Assembly: GCA_963736975.1 (NCBI GenBank)
Contig: CAVTQY010000001.1
Coordinates: forward strand, 2,604,001-2,668,000
From: CAVTQY01 sp963736975
GTDB taxonomy: Bacteria > Pseudomonadota > Alphaproteobacteria > Acetobacterales > Acetobacteraceae
Direction of reading: 5' to 3'
Length of the DNA stretch: 64,000 nucleotides
In this document: positions 27,017 through 36,702 of the stretch, one piece after another
Layout: every line of letters begins with the position of its first letter
How positions within the stretch are numbered: the stretch's first letter is position 1
Notes under the pieces: model-generated
Told to the model about the DNA's origin: nothing
What the model saw: the letters and a program-made list of their open reading frames with translations, nothing else
The model's database searches: none
Translations under genes and position numbers: made by a program

Positions 27017-28132
27017 ATGATTCTCCTGATTCCCGGCCCGGTGATGACAAGGCCGGAGGTCCGTGATGCGCTTCGCATCGACCTCGCACCTTGGGACAAT
27101 GATTTCCGCCCCTTCTACGAGTCGATCCGCCGGCGCGTGCTGAGGATCGCCGGCGGGCGGGAGGGGGAGCATGCGACGCTGCCGTTGCCGGGCTGCGGCC
27201 ATTTCGTCACCGAGGCAGCGGTCCGCACCTTTGTGCCTGTAGGGGGCAAGATCCTGATCCCGGCTACCGGCGCCTATGCCGACCGCATGATTCGGCTAAC
27301 GCGGGAGGCCGGACGTATCCCGGTAGTTCTGCCGATCTTCCAGGAAGCTCCTGCCGATCCGGCCGTTATCGCGGCCGAGCTGGCCGCCGACCCGACGATC
27401 GGCCATCTCGGCATGGTCTATAGCGAGACGGGCAGCGGCGTGGTGCACGACGTACCGGCGATCGCGGCCGCTGTGCGCCCACTTGGCCGCCGGGTGATCG
27501 TCGATGCGGTTTCGGCGTTCGGCGCGCTGCCCTTCAGCATGGCAGCACATCCGGAAGTCGATGCGGTGGTGTTCACGGCCAATAAATGCCTGGAAGGTGT
27601 GCCGGGCGTAGCCTTTGCCGTTGCTCCCGTCGAGCGGCTACAGGCCAGTGTCGGCAATGCCGGAAGCTGGTCGCTCGACCTCGCTGATATCTACAGCCAC
27701 GCGCTGCGGCACGGCTGGGGCAGCGCCCGCTTCACCCCGCCGGCGCAGGTGCTGAATGCGTTCAGCACGGCACTCGATCTTTATGAGGCGGAAGGCGGAC
27801 AGGCTGCGCGGCTTGCACGCTACACGGCGAACATGCGGACCTTGTACGAAGGCGTGCGTGGCCTGGGGCTGATTCCCTATCTGCCGCCGCCGGCGCAAGG
27901 GCCGATCATCGTCAACGTGCATGCCCCGGACCACCCCGCGTGGAACCTGCAGCACTTCGTGGATGCGCTGAAACGACGGGGTTTCCTGATCAGCAATTTC
28001 TACAATACGCCGCAGCCGAGTTTTCGCGTCGGCTGCATCGGCGCGATCACGCCCGACATCATGCAGGCAGCCGTCGCCGCCATGGGGGCCGCGCTGGCGG
28101 AACTCGGGATCGGCCAGCGCAAAGTCGCCTGA
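27017..28132 (+). CDS. phnW: 2-aminoethylphosphonate:pyruvate transaminase-like (PhnW)
   Basis: 371-residue class V aminotransferase. It has the N-terminal LIPGPVMTRPEVRDAL, the PLP-binding Lys in FTANKCLEGVPGVAFAVA and the Asp in VIVDAVSAFGALPF. The NKCLEGVPG loop is characteristic of PhnW, which turns 2-aminoethylphosphonate and pyruvate into phosphonoacetaldehyde and alanine. No phnX or phnA partner is nearby; instead fhs follows after one base. An alanine/serine-glyoxylate transaminase role is the main alternative. Confidence 0.72.
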   Translation: MILLIPGPVMTRPEVRDALRIDLAPWDNDFRPFYESIRRRVLRIAGGREGEHATLPLPGCGHFVTEAAVRTFVPVGGKILIPATGAYADRMIRLTREAGRIPVVLPIFQEAPADPAVIAAELAADPTIGHLGMVYSETGSGVVHDVPAIAAAVRPLGRRVIVDAVSAFGALPFSMAAHPEVDAVVFTANKCLEGVPGVAFAVAPVERLQASVGNAGSWSLDLADIYSHALRHGWGSARFTPPAQVLNAFSTALDLYEAEGGQAARLARYTANMRTLYEGVRGLGLIPYLPPPAQGPIIVNVHAPDHPAWNLQHFVDALKRRGFLISNFYNTPQPSFRVGCIGAITPDIMQAAVAAMGAALAELGIGQRKVA

Positions 28133-28133
28133 G

Positions 28134-29805
28134 ATGGCCACCGATCTGGAGATTGCGCGCGCCGCCACGCTGCGGCCCGTGGGCGAGATCGCGGCCCGGC
28201 TCGGCATCCCTCCCGAGGCGCTGGAACCGTATGGCCGCTTCAAGGCCAAGATCGGCTTCGCTTTCATCCGTTCGGTGGCGGACCGGCCGGATGGCGCACT
28301 GGTGCTCGTCACCGGCATCAGCCCGACCCCGGCAGGCGAGGGCAAGACCACCACGACGATTGGACTCGCCGACGCGCTGAACCGGATCGGCACGCGGACG
28401 GCGATCTGCCTGCGCGAGCCCAGCCTCGGGCCGAGTTTCGGGCTGAAGGGCGGGGCCGCGGGCGGCGGCCGCTCGCAGATCGCGCCGATGGACGAGATCA
28501 ACCTGCACTTCACCGGCGATTTCCACGCTATCACGGCGGCCAACAACCTGCTCGCTGCGATGATCGACAACCACCTCTATTGGGGCAATGCGCTCGGCAT
28601 CGATGTGCGGCGCATAAGCTGGCGGCGCGCGCTGGACACCAACGACCGCGCCCTGCGCAGCATCGTGGAAGGACTAGGCGGCGTGGCAGGCGGCGTGCCG
28701 CGAGAGGACGGATTCGACATCACCGCCGCTTCCGAGGTGATGGCGGTGTTCAGCCTGGCTCGCGATACCGCCGATCTCCAGGCCCGGCTCGGCCGTATGA
28801 TTGTCGCGCAGACCCGCGACGGCCGCGCCGTCACCGCGCGGGACCTGAAAGCGGACGGCGCGATGGCGGCGCTGCTGCGCGAACTCACTGCAGCCCAATT
28901 TGGTGCAATCGCTCGAGGGCACGCCGGCGTTGGTCCATGGCGGCCCGTTCGCCAATATCGCGCACGGCTGCAATTCGGTGATGGCGACGACGCTAGCACT
29001 GAAACTGGCCAATGTCGTGGTGACCGAAGCGGGCTTTGGCGCCGATCTCGGCGCCGAGAAGTTCATCGATATCAAGTGCCGGTCGGCCGGGCTGCGGCCC
29101 GCTGTCAGCGTCGTGGTCGCGACCATCCGCGCCTTGAAGATGCATGGCGGCGTGGCGCGATCAGAGCTCGGGCGGGAGGATGTCGGGGCCGTCGCGCGCG
29201 GCGTGGTGAACCTGGTGAGGCATGTCGAGAACATGCGCAAATTCGGCCTGCCGGTGATCGTCGCGGTGAACCATTTCAGCTCGGACACGGGAGCCGAGTT
29301 CGCGGCGGTGCGCGACGCCATTGCTGCGCTGGATGTTGCCGTGATCCCGTGCACGCACTGGGCAGACGGCGGTGCCGGCGCCGAAGCCCTCGCTCGGGAG
29401 GTGCTGCGAGCTGTGCACGCCGGCGAGGCTCGGTGTGAGCCGCTCTATTCCGCGGAGCTGCCGATTGCCGAAAAGATCCGGGTGATCGCGCGCGCGATAT
29501 ACCGCGCGGCCGATATCTCGCTGGGTCCTGGGGTGGCGCGGCGGCTCGAAGCCTTCGAGGCAGCCGGTTATGGCGGCGTTCCGGTCTGTATCGCCAAGAC
29601 GCAGTACAGCTTCACGGCCGATCCGGCGATGCTTGGCGCGCCCGAAGGCCATATCCTGCCTGTGCGCGAAGTTCGCCTTTCAGCCGGCGCCGGTTTCGTC
29701 GTTGCGATCTGCGGCGACATCATGACGATGCCTGGCCTGCCGCGCGTGCCCTCCGCCGAGGCGATCTGCCTTAACAGCGACGGGCTGATTGAAGGGTTGT
29801 TCTGA
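28134..29805 (+). CDS. fhs: Formate-tetrahydrofolate ligase (frameshifted)
   Basis: About 556 residues after correction, the normal size for Fhs, which makes 10-formyl-THF from formate, ATP and THF. Visible are the P-loop GISPTPAGEGKTTTTIGLAD, REPSLGPSFGLKGGAAGGG, the MDEINLHFTGDFHAI block and, after the break, LVHGGPFANIAHGCNSVMAT and GDIMTMPGLPRVPSAE. The frame shifts once near 28884-28891; removing one base gives QPNLVQSLEGTPALVHGG. The gene starts one base after phnW, implying a shared transcript. Confidence 0.9.
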
Positions 29806-29818
29806 CGCGCCGGCGGCA

Positions 29819-29840
29819 AGCGGGGCGGTACCGCCCCGCT
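29819..29840. terminator. Perfect 22-bp palindrome between convergent genes
   Basis: AGCGGGGCGGT is followed by its exact reverse complement between the ends of fhs and the PEP-CTERM gene. It probably acts as a bidirectional terminator, though no T-tract follows. Confidence 0.6.
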
Positions 29841-29850
29841 CTGACCCGCA

Positions 29851-30528
29851 TCATGCCCGTTGCCGCCTTGCGAAGCCAAGGCCGAGCAGTCCTACCCCGA
29901 GAACCGCCGCTGCCGCAGGCTCCGGAACCTCACGCTTGTTGTAAGCGACATTGTCGAACTCGAAGGCATAAGCCGAGCTTGTGGCCACGACTTTGTTGAA
30001 CGGCAGAGTCGAATTGATATTGACGTAGTAGGTGCCATCAATGCCCTGATCGCCATTCGCGCTCGCTGTGACGTCGCTTCCGGTGATGCTGCCGACCAGC
30101 GTGGTGCCGTTGTAAAAGCTCAGCGTATTGTATGTATCGACCGAGCCCCACAGCAGGCCGAGATATCTTTCGAAGCCGGGCATCGTCAGCGTGGCACTGC
30201 CAATTCCAGCCGTTATATAGGTTGTCGTATCGGGACCGTCGGTCGGATCGACGAACAGAGCGCCGTTGCCGTTGGACAGGTAAGGCGCAGCATACCGGCC
30301 TCCGGTCGAGCCCTGCACGGCCTGCCCATCCGGCGTGAACGATACGGTGATCCCGCCGCTCGTGCCGCCGGTTGCGCCCAGCGGCAGATTATCAAAGTTG
30401 ACATAGCTGACGCCGGTCGGCGCACCGCCTACCGCTGCACTCACTGTGAGCGTTGCATGAGCATCACCGGCCGCGAGTGCGGCGCTAATCATACAAATCG
30501 CGAGAGCTGCCGCCATGACCCGAGACAT
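29851..30528 (-). CDS. PEP-CTERM-anchored exported protein
   Basis: 225 residues from an ATG at 30528, chosen because AAAGGA sits six bases upstream; another ATG lies 21 bases earlier. A signal peptide (ALAICMISAALAAG) precedes a beta-rich, Gly/Thr/Asn-rich body. The C-terminus is a textbook PEP-CTERM signal: VPEP, hydrophobic helix AAAAVLGVGLLGLGF, then RRQR. Such proteins are handled by exosortase and usually accompany exopolysaccharide production. No exosortase gene is in the window. Body function unknown. Confidence 0.82.
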   Translation of the reverse strand: MSRVMAAALAICMISAALAAGDAHATLTVSAAVGGAPTGVSYVNFDNLPLGATGGTSGGITVSFTPDGQAVQGSTGGRYAAPYLSNGNGALFVDPTDGPDTTTYITAGIGSATLTMPGFERYLGLLWGSVDTYNTLSFYNGTTLVGSITGSDVTASANGDQGIDGTYYVNINSTLPFNKVVATSSAYAFEFDNVAYNKREVPEPAAAAVLGVGLLGLGFARRQRA

Positions 30529-30985
30529 CGGGGGTCCTTTTTCATTCATCTGTCTCGGAATTTATACAGCTTGGCAGCCAGGCACAAGATTTTTGCTTGT
30601 AAGATGCAATCCTCGCACCCGCGCACGCATTGGTATTATGCGGTATCGCGTAGGCAGGTGTTGTAGGAAGGTTCCACTCGGAGCAACAACAGCCCGATGC
30701 GCCGGCTCAGCGGCGTTACAATCTCCGTGGCGCTCCGTGGATTTTCCCTGTTCTCCGTGTGAACCCTTTTCCGACCGTTGCAGCCATACGCCGGCGTCGC
30801 GTAATGTTAGACGCCGAACCCCGTATTCAGCATTGTCATCGCCGTGGTCAGCCCCACGCCACCGGCATGGCCCGGCAAACGGGCTGGAACGACGGCGAAC
30901 AGCGCCCAGCTTTTGCTGGCCGGGCGGTAATCGACAATCGTCGTGCCGGTGCCCTGGAGGCATACAGCCCGAACAGACGACTTCC
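30529..30985. other. Intergenic region without a convincing gene
   Basis: No gene with family signals is visible. A 60-codon minus-strand frame (30807-30989, TTG start overlapping the porin stop) is open but unrecognised. Three copies of CTCCGTG occur at 30723-30760 (CTCCGTGG, CTCCGTGG, CTCCGTGTG). The PEP-CTERM gene promoter probably lies at the left end. Confidence 0.5.
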
Positions 30986-32455
30986 TCAAAATGTAATCAC
31001 CGTTCGCAGACCCAACACGGCTTCATTGCCGATCCGCTGCGGCGGCGCGAGCGGGTTGGGAATGCCGCCGCCGGGATTGAACACGTATTGGAAGTCCGGC
31101 TGGAGAACCCACCATCCCGCCGCCTGGTACTGATACGTTACCTCGATGAAAGTCTCGGTGCCGCGGACCGGGTAAGCGGCGCCGGCGAAGGCCGCTATGT
31201 CCTGATCCAGCGCGCTCGCCGCACCGCTGACTTTCGCCACCCCGAAGCCGGCGCCGACCGTGTCGTTGTCGCGTCCGGAAAACGGTGCTTTCAGGACAAC
31301 GCCGCCATCGGCGCTGAACGAAACCAGGTTGCGATCCGCCGGCGCGCCGGTCAGGCTCAGAAATAAGCCGAGCGAGCGCGCACCCTTCGGGTCTGGCCGC
31401 CAGATCATCTGGTCCACCAGGCCGTACAGACTGTAATTGCCGTGGTGCATCCGGGCCACGCCGGTGCTGTTCGGATCAGCGAGTGACAAACCGTTGGTGT
31501 CGAATTGCTGATCCGGGAACCAGCCGGTGTCGTACCAGAATCCGAGCTTGTAGGTGCCGGGCAGACCAACAGGTTGCCAAGTGTATTGTGCCTCGGCGAT
31601 GAACAGCGCCCCAGTGTTCAGGTTGAATTTCGTCCCCCAGCGCTCCGGGCCGAGCACCTGCGAGTCGTTGTTGAACGGACCGCCAGGCGGATTATCGTCG
31701 AACACGCCGGCCAGCACGGTCGTGGCCCCGGTCGGTTGCACCCGCAAACGCACGCCGAGCGAGGACAGCGGATACATTGGCCCCCCGGCGTACAGATCCT
31801 CGGACGGCAGCACGGGTGAGCTCATGGCGCTATTGACGAAAATGCTGGCATACTGGCTGAGCATGAACTCCTGATCGATGCTCTGTTGGCCGATCTTCAC
31901 GTCGGCCTTGCCGTCCAGGAACGCTTGTTGGTACCACAGTTCCCACAGCCGTGTGGACGCATTCGCCTCTATCCCGCTGGCGGTCTGCAATGTGTAGAGA
32001 TTGTTGGCGCTGAGGTCGCTGCCATGGATCTGCAGCGCGCTGACATTGAAGGTGCCGCCGTTCCAGCCGAAGGCTTTTTTGGTGTCGATCCCCAGGCTGA
32101 TCTCGGTCGCGCCGTCATAGTTGGCCCCTTGCTGGACACCGCCGGTGACATTGCCGAGTTCCTCGCTGGTTTCCTGCAGGCCGAACGAGAGGCCGTCATC
32201 GGCCAGGCTCGATCGCATGCCGCCCGGGTCGCCCAGGAGATTACTGCGGGAGGGCGCAAACAAATCCGTAAAAAGACCCGTTCCGGCCTGCTCCTGCACG
32301 GCCGGTGCCGGCGCGGGTTGTGCGTTCGCCGACAACCCGAATGCCAAGTGAGCGCCGGACAGCAACACGGCATTACCGATGCGGCTGGCTACCTTTCTCT
32401 CGGCACGCAGCCTGGCCATCGCGGTTCCATGAATGCAAATGAGAGCCATTCGCAT
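30986..32455 (-). CDS. OprB-type carbohydrate porin
   Basis: 489 residues; an internal ATG at 32419 is an alternative start that places the signal segment (IGNAVLLSGAHLAFGLSANA) nearer the N-terminus. The body is typical of OprB: NYDGATEISLGIDTKKAFGW, FNVSALQIHGSDLS, the acidic-aromatic strand LWELWYQQAFLDGKADVKIG and a C-terminal beta-signal ending in Phe (VLGLRTVITF). It is an outer-membrane channel likely for sugars. No adjacent sugar ABC genes are visible. Confidence 0.85.
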   Translation of the reverse strand: MRMALICIHGTAMARLRAERKVASRIGNAVLLSGAHLAFGLSANAQPAPAPAVQEQAGTGLFTDLFAPSRSNLLGDPGGMRSSLADDGLSFGLQETSEELGNVTGGVQQGANYDGATEISLGIDTKKAFGWNGGTFNVSALQIHGSDLSANNLYTLQTASGIEANASTRLWELWYQQAFLDGKADVKIGQQSIDQEFMLSQYASIFVNSAMSSPVLPSEDLYAGGPMYPLSSLGVRLRVQPTGATTVLAGVFDDNPPGGPFNNDSQVLGPERWGTKFNLNTGALFIAEAQYTWQPVGLPGTYKLGFWYDTGWFPDQQFDTNGLSLADPNSTGVARMHHGNYSLYGLVDQMIWRPDPKGARSLGLFLSLTGAPADRNLVSFSADGGVVLKAPFSGRDNDTVGAGFGVAKVSGAASALDQDIAAFAGAAYPVRGTETFIEVTYQYQAAGWWVLQPDFQYVFNPGGGIPNPLAPPQRIGNEAVLGLRTVITF

Positions 32456-32545
32456 AGTGGCCCCATATTACAGATGTCAAGCACATGGTCGGCCGAGGCG
32501 GGCTACTAGCCGAGGTATCGGCCACACGGTACCCTTGACTCTCGC

Positions 32546-33160
32546 ATGCTCACAGATCTGCCGAACGTACTCACCCTCTCGCGCATCGCGGCTATCCCGG
32601 TGCTGGTCGCGCTGGTCGCGGTTCGGCAACCGGGCGCGGATCTCGCCGCCTGCATCGTGTTCAGCGCCGCCGGGATCACGGACTACCTGGACGGGCATTT
32701 CGCTCGCAGCCGCCGCCAGCAATCGGCTCTTGGCCGCATGCTCGATCCCATCGCCGACAAGCTGCTTGTCGGCGCTGCGCTGATGATGTTGGCGGGCGAG
32801 GGGCGCTTCGGCAGCTGGACGCTCTATCCGGCCGTGCTGATCCTGCTGCGGGAGATCCTGGTCAGCGGCCTGCGCGAGTATCTTGCCGGAATCCGTGTTG
32901 GCTTGCCGGTCACGCGGCTCGCCAAATGGAAGACCGGCTTTCAGATGGGCGCTCTCGGCACGCTCCTGGCCGGAGACTCGTCCGCCGCGCTGCTCCACCT
33001 GTCCTTCCTGCCCGTTACCCTGATCGGCACCGCCATGCTCTGGGTCGCAGCCGCGCTCACGTTCCTGACCGGTTGGGACTATCTTACCGCCGGGCTGCGG
33101 CACGCCACCGCCGGACGGGCCCACCCTCCGGCCCAACCGAGTCCGGTGCCGCCGCCATGA
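32546..33160 (+). CDS. pgsA: CDP-diacylglycerol-glycerol-3-phosphate phosphatidyltransferase
   Basis: 204-residue inner-membrane enzyme making phosphatidylglycerol phosphate. The CDP-alcohol phosphotransferase signature is intact: DYLDGHFARSRRQQSALG then MLDPIADK. N-terminal LTDLPNVLTLSRIAAIPVL is typical. Several hydrophobic helices follow and a Pro-rich tail ends the protein. It lies 7 bp before mobB, a common alphaproteobacterial layout with molybdopterin genes. Confidence 0.92.
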   Translation: MLTDLPNVLTLSRIAAIPVLVALVAVRQPGADLAACIVFSAAGITDYLDGHFARSRRQQSALGRMLDPIADKLLVGAALMMLAGEGRFGSWTLYPAVLILLREILVSGLREYLAGIRVGLPVTRLAKWKTGFQMGALGTLLAGDSSAALLHLSFLPVTLIGTAMLWVAAALTFLTGWDYLTAGLRHATAGRAHPPAQPSPVPPP

Positions 33161-33167
33161 GCTGCCG

Positions 33168-33659
33168 TTGAAAGTGCTCGGGGTCGTCGGCTGGTCCGGC
33201 AGCGGCAAGACAACATTGATCACCGCGGTCCTTCCGCTGTTGCAGGAAGCGGGCCTGACCGTCTCAACCATTAAGCATACGCATCATGGCTTCGATATGG
33301 ACCGGCCCGGCAAGGACAGTTTCCGCCACCGGGAGGCCGGCGCGCATGAGGTCCTGGTTGCCTCGTCGCGACGCTGGGCGCTGTTGCACGAGGTTGTCGG
33401 CGAGGAGCCGGAGCTGCCGGCCCTCCTGGCCCGGCTGCAGCCGGTCGATCTTGTGCTGGTCGAAGGCTTCAAGACGCATCGCTTCGCCAAGCTGGAGGTT
33501 CATCGGCCGGCGCTCGGCAAGCCGCCGATCTGGCCACGGGAAACGGGTGTGATCGCGGTGGCGACCGACGTCGCCGGGCTCGACTGCCCGCACAAGGTGT
33601 TGCCGCTCGGCAAGCCACACTTCGTGGCGGAATGGATCCTGTCGCTCAAGGAGCCTTGA
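33168..33659 (+). CDS. mobB: Molybdopterin-guanine dinucleotide biosynthesis adaptor MobB
   Basis: 163-residue P-loop GTPase (VVGWSGSGKTTLITAVLP) that assists attachment of GMP to molybdenum cofactor. The KHTHHGFDMDRPGKDSFRHR block and LVLVEGFKTHRFAKLE are family hallmarks. The start is TTG at 33168; no ATG lies in a usable place. With moaD and moaE downstream it forms a partial cofactor cluster. Confidence 0.92.
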   Translation: MKVLGVVGWSGSGKTTLITAVLPLLQEAGLTVSTIKHTHHGFDMDRPGKDSFRHREAGAHEVLVASSRRWALLHEVVGEEPELPALLARLQPVDLVLVEGFKTHRFAKLEVHRPALGKPPIWPRETGVIAVATDVAGLDCPHKVLPLGKPHFVAEWILSLKEP

Positions 33660-33759
33660 GCCCTCGCCGGCTTATCGGCAGAGTGCGTGCGATCGGCTTT
33701 CGGCACCGATCGGAACTCATCGCCTTTCCTTTCGGAGCTCGACCCCTTCGGAGCCTTTC

Positions 33760-34320
33760 ATGTGGCGCCTCGCCTTGCTCGGCCTGTGCCTGGGCCTGAC
33801 CGGTTGCGACTTCCATACCTGGCATCGGGTGCCGTACGTGGCCGGGCACGACCCCTACCTGCCGCGCGGCGACAGCGAGAATCAGCGGCGCGCCATGGGG
33901 GTGCCGGTGAACATCCAGCCGCTGGCGCCGGAGCCGGGCAATGTATGGCCCGGGCCGATCCCGGCCGAGCCGTCGCTGCAGCAGCTCGAACAAGGGGGCG
34001 GTCAGCTTCCGAACGAGGCACCGCCGCCGGCGCTGCCGCCGGAGCGCGGCAGTTCCACGCCGCCGCCCAACCCGGCGCCTGTCCCGGTGCCGCAAATCCC
34101 GCCGGTGCCGCCGAGCGCCAGCCCGGCCCCGCCAGTCGCCGGAGTCCCGCCGGTTATACAGACCCCGAGTGGTCCGGCCGTGCCCAGCACCGGCACCGGC
34201 GCTTATCAACAGATCACGCGGCCGAACGGCGGCACCGCGATTGTCGTTCCGAATGGCAACGGCACCAGCACGGTGATCAACTCCGACGGCACCGTGGAGA
34301 CGATCCCGACGCCCAAATAG
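33760..34320 (+). CDS. Proline-rich lipoprotein
   Basis: 186 residues. A lipobox (LCLGLTGC) sits at the end of a short signal peptide, so the protein should be lipidated at Cys. The middle is a long Pro/Ala linker (PVPVPQIPPVPPSASPAPPV). The end is a beta-like repeat (NGGTAIVVPNGNGTSTVINS). Motif HRVPYVAGHDPYLPRG follows the lipid anchor. It could span or tether the cell wall. No name is supported. Confidence 0.72.
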   Translation: MWRLALLGLCLGLTGCDFHTWHRVPYVAGHDPYLPRGDSENQRRAMGVPVNIQPLAPEPGNVWPGPIPAEPSLQQLEQGGGQLPNEAPPPALPPERGSSTPPPNPAPVPVPQIPPVPPSASPAPPVAGVPPVIQTPSGPAVPSTGTGAYQQITRPNGGTAIVVPNGNGTSTVINSDGTVETIPTPK

Positions 34321-34335
34321 GGCTGGATAGGGCTC

Positions 34336-35887
34336 ATGCACGACGTCCTCATCAAGCTCCGCTCCGATGCAGCGATCGGCACCACCGACCGCCGGCTGTT
34401 CGGTGCCTTCGTCGAGCATCTCGGGCGCTGCGTCTATGGCGGCATCTACGAACCGGACCACCCCAGCGCCGACCAGCGCGGCTTCCGTGGCGACGTGCTC
34501 GCCCTGGTGCGCGAGTTGGGGCCAACGATCGGTACGATATCCCGGCGGCAATTTCGTTTCCGGCTACAACTGGGAGGACGGCGTCGGTCCACCGGCGGAA
34601 CGGCCACGGCGCCTAGACCTTGCCTGGCTATCGACCGAGACCAACCAGTTCGGTACCAATGAGTTCATCGACTGGTGCCGGACCGCCGAGGTCGAGCCGA
34701 TGCTCGCCGTCAATCTTGGCACGCGCGGGCCGGATGCGGCGCGCCGTTTCATAGAGTACTGCAATCACCCTGCCGACACGACTTTCTCCGATCTGCGGGC
34801 CGCGCACGGTTGGCGCCAGCCGCACGGCGTGAAGTTCTGGTGCCTCGGCAACGAGATGGACGGGCCCTGGCAGATGCAGGCCAGGACCGCGGAGGAATAT
34901 GGTCGCGTCGCAGTGGAGGCGGCCAAGATGATGCGCTGGGTGGATCCGACGATCGAACTGGCGGCCTGCGGGTCCTCCGGGCGCAACATGGCGACTTTCG
35001 GTGCCTGGGAAGCCACCGTGCTCGGGCACTGCTTCGACCACGTGGATTTCATTTCGTTGCACACGTATTTGAACAACTATGCGGGCGACACCGCGGCGTT
35101 CCTCGCCAGCCCCGACCTGATGGACGAGTTCATCGAGGAGGTGGTGGCGATCGCCGATGCCGCCGCTGCGCAGCACCGGTCGCGCCGGCGCATCATGCTG
35201 AGCTTCGATGAGTGGAATGTCTGGTATCGCACGCGCCGTCGGCCTGAGGACCGGATCAAGCCGGGCTGGCCGGTGGCGCCGCCGATCCTCGAAGAGGTCT
35301 ATACGATGGAGGATGCGCTCGCCTTCGGCGGCGCCTGCATCGCCTTACTGAATCACGCCGACCGCGTGAAGGCCGCCTGTCTCGCGCAACTGGTGAACGT
35401 GATCGCGCCGATTATGACCGAGACCGGCGGCCCGGCCTGGCGCCAGACGATCTTCTGGCCGTTCGCTCATATCAGCCGCTTCGGGCATGGCCGCGTGTTG
35501 CGGGCCGAGAGCGATTCGCCGACCTATGAGGCTTCATATTTCGACCCTCGCGGCGCGACGGATCTCTATTTTTCGGTCACCGCACCTTATTTGAGGTGCG
35601 CGGCGGTGCAGGGTGAGGCAACCCTGGCGTTGTTCGCGCTCAATCGCCACCTGCACGAAGCATTGCCGATCGATGTGCAGCTCAGCGGCTTCGGGCCTGT
35701 ATCGCTGATCGAGGGACTGCAGCTCCGGGACCCGGATCTGAAAGCGGTGAACACGAAGGACGATCCCGAGCACGTGGCGCCGCAGCCGCTGAGCGGCATC
35801 GAACTGATGGAGGACCGGTTGCGCGCCGAACTCGCTCCTGCCTCGTGGAACGTGATCCGCGTGGCTCTCGAAGGACATGCGTCATGA
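34336..35887 (+). CDS. GH51 alpha-L-arabinofuranosidase (frameshifted)
   Basis: About 517 residues after removing one base at GG 34531-34532; the join then reads ELGPTIVRYPGGNFVSGYNW. The family GH51 residues are present: acid/base Glu in FWCLGNEMDGPW and nucleophile Glu in LSFDEWNVWY. The C-terminal beta-sandwich ends with ASWNVIRVAL. No signal peptide is seen, so it likely acts in the cytoplasm on imported arabino-oligosaccharides. Its stop overlaps moaD by ATGA. Placement within a molybdopterin cluster is unusual. Confidence 0.86.
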
Positions 35888-36168
35888 ACAGCACAGACGA
35901 TCCGCAGGCAAAACCGCTGCGTATCCTCTATTTCGCCTGGCTGCGCGAGCGCATCGGCGCGGCGGAGGAAAGCCTCACAGTGCCCTCCGGGATCGGCACG
36001 GTCGGCGCGCTGACGGACTGGCTGGCGGTGCGCAGTCCCGGCCATGCCGTCGCGTTCGAGAACCGCCGCCCGATCCGTTGCGCCGTGAACCAGGACTTTG
36101 CCGATGCCGCTACGCCGATCCGGCCGGGCGACGAGGTGGCGTTCTTCCCTCCGATGACCGGCGGCTGA
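35884..36168 (+). CDS. moaD: Molybdopterin synthase small subunit
   Basis: 94 residues, ubiquitin-like fold. It ends with the Gly-Gly tail (FFPPMTGG) that is thiocarboxylated and delivers sulfur to MoaE. IRPGDEVAFFPPMTGG is diagnostic. Start ATG overlaps the GH51 stop and the next gene moaE begins three bases after its end. Confidence 0.95.
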   Translation: MNSTDDPQAKPLRILYFAWLRERIGAAEESLTVPSGIGTVGALTDWLAVRSPGHAVAFENRRPIRCAVNQDFADAATPIRPGDEVAFFPPMTGG

Positions 36169-36171
36169 GTG

Positions 36172-36702
36172 ATGGCCCGGATCCGCGTGCAGACGGAGGA
36201 TTTCGAGCTTCGCGACGAGTATATTGCCCTGACCGCCGGGCGGACGGATATCGGCGGCATCGGCTGCTTTGTCGGCACGGTGCGGGACAGCGCCCAAAGG
36301 GACGGTACCCACCAGCGGCGGATCGAGGCGCTGATGCTGGAGCATTATCCAGGCATGACCGAGCGCGCGATCGTGCGCATCGCCGAGGAGGCAGAGCGGC
36401 GCTGGGACCTGCTGGGCTGTACGGTGATCCATCGCGTCGGCCGGTTGCCGCCCGGCGCCAATATCGTGCTGGTGCTGGCAGCCTCCGCGCACCGCCAAGC
36501 GGCGCTGGAAGCCACTCAGTTCCTGATCGACTGGTTGAAGACGAAAGCGCCCTTCTGGAAGAAGGAGCAGTTCGTCGATGGCGTCGAGGCGTGGCTCGCG
36601 GCGCGTGGATCCGACGATACAGCGGCCGCGCGCTGGGAGCAGCCCTCACCCGGTTCGCTATGCGAACCGACCTCTCCCGCGAGCGGGAGGGGTGAAGGAT
36701 AG
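36172..36702 (+). CDS. moaE: Molybdopterin synthase catalytic subunit
   Basis: 176 residues. It converts precursor Z to molybdopterin with MoaD. Conserved: GGIGCFVGTVRD, RIEALMLEHYPGM, VIHRVGRLPPG and the Lys pair in KTKAPFWKKEQF. The last 22 residues (from about WEQPSPGS to GRGEG) are encoded by a REP-like repeat and do not belong to the family. An in-frame GTG lies just before the chosen ATG. It is the last gene before the IS element. Confidence 0.94.
   Translation: MARIRVQTEDFELRDEYIALTAGRTDIGGIGCFVGTVRDSAQRDGTHQRRIEALMLEHYPGMTERAIVRIAEEAERRWDLLGCTVIHRVGRLPPGANIVLVLAASAHRQAALEATQFLIDWLKTKAPFWKKEQFVDGVEAWLAARGSDDTAAARWEQPSPGSLCEPTSPASGRGEG
36644..36700. repeat. REP-like element, copy 3 (inside moaE 3' end)
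   Basis: CCCTCACC, then GGTTCGC-tat-GCGAACC, then CCTCTCCCGC-ga-GCGGGAGGGG. It is the inverse arrangement of copy 1 with the same second hairpin. The moaE reading frame runs through it and stops just beyond. Confidence 0.75.
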
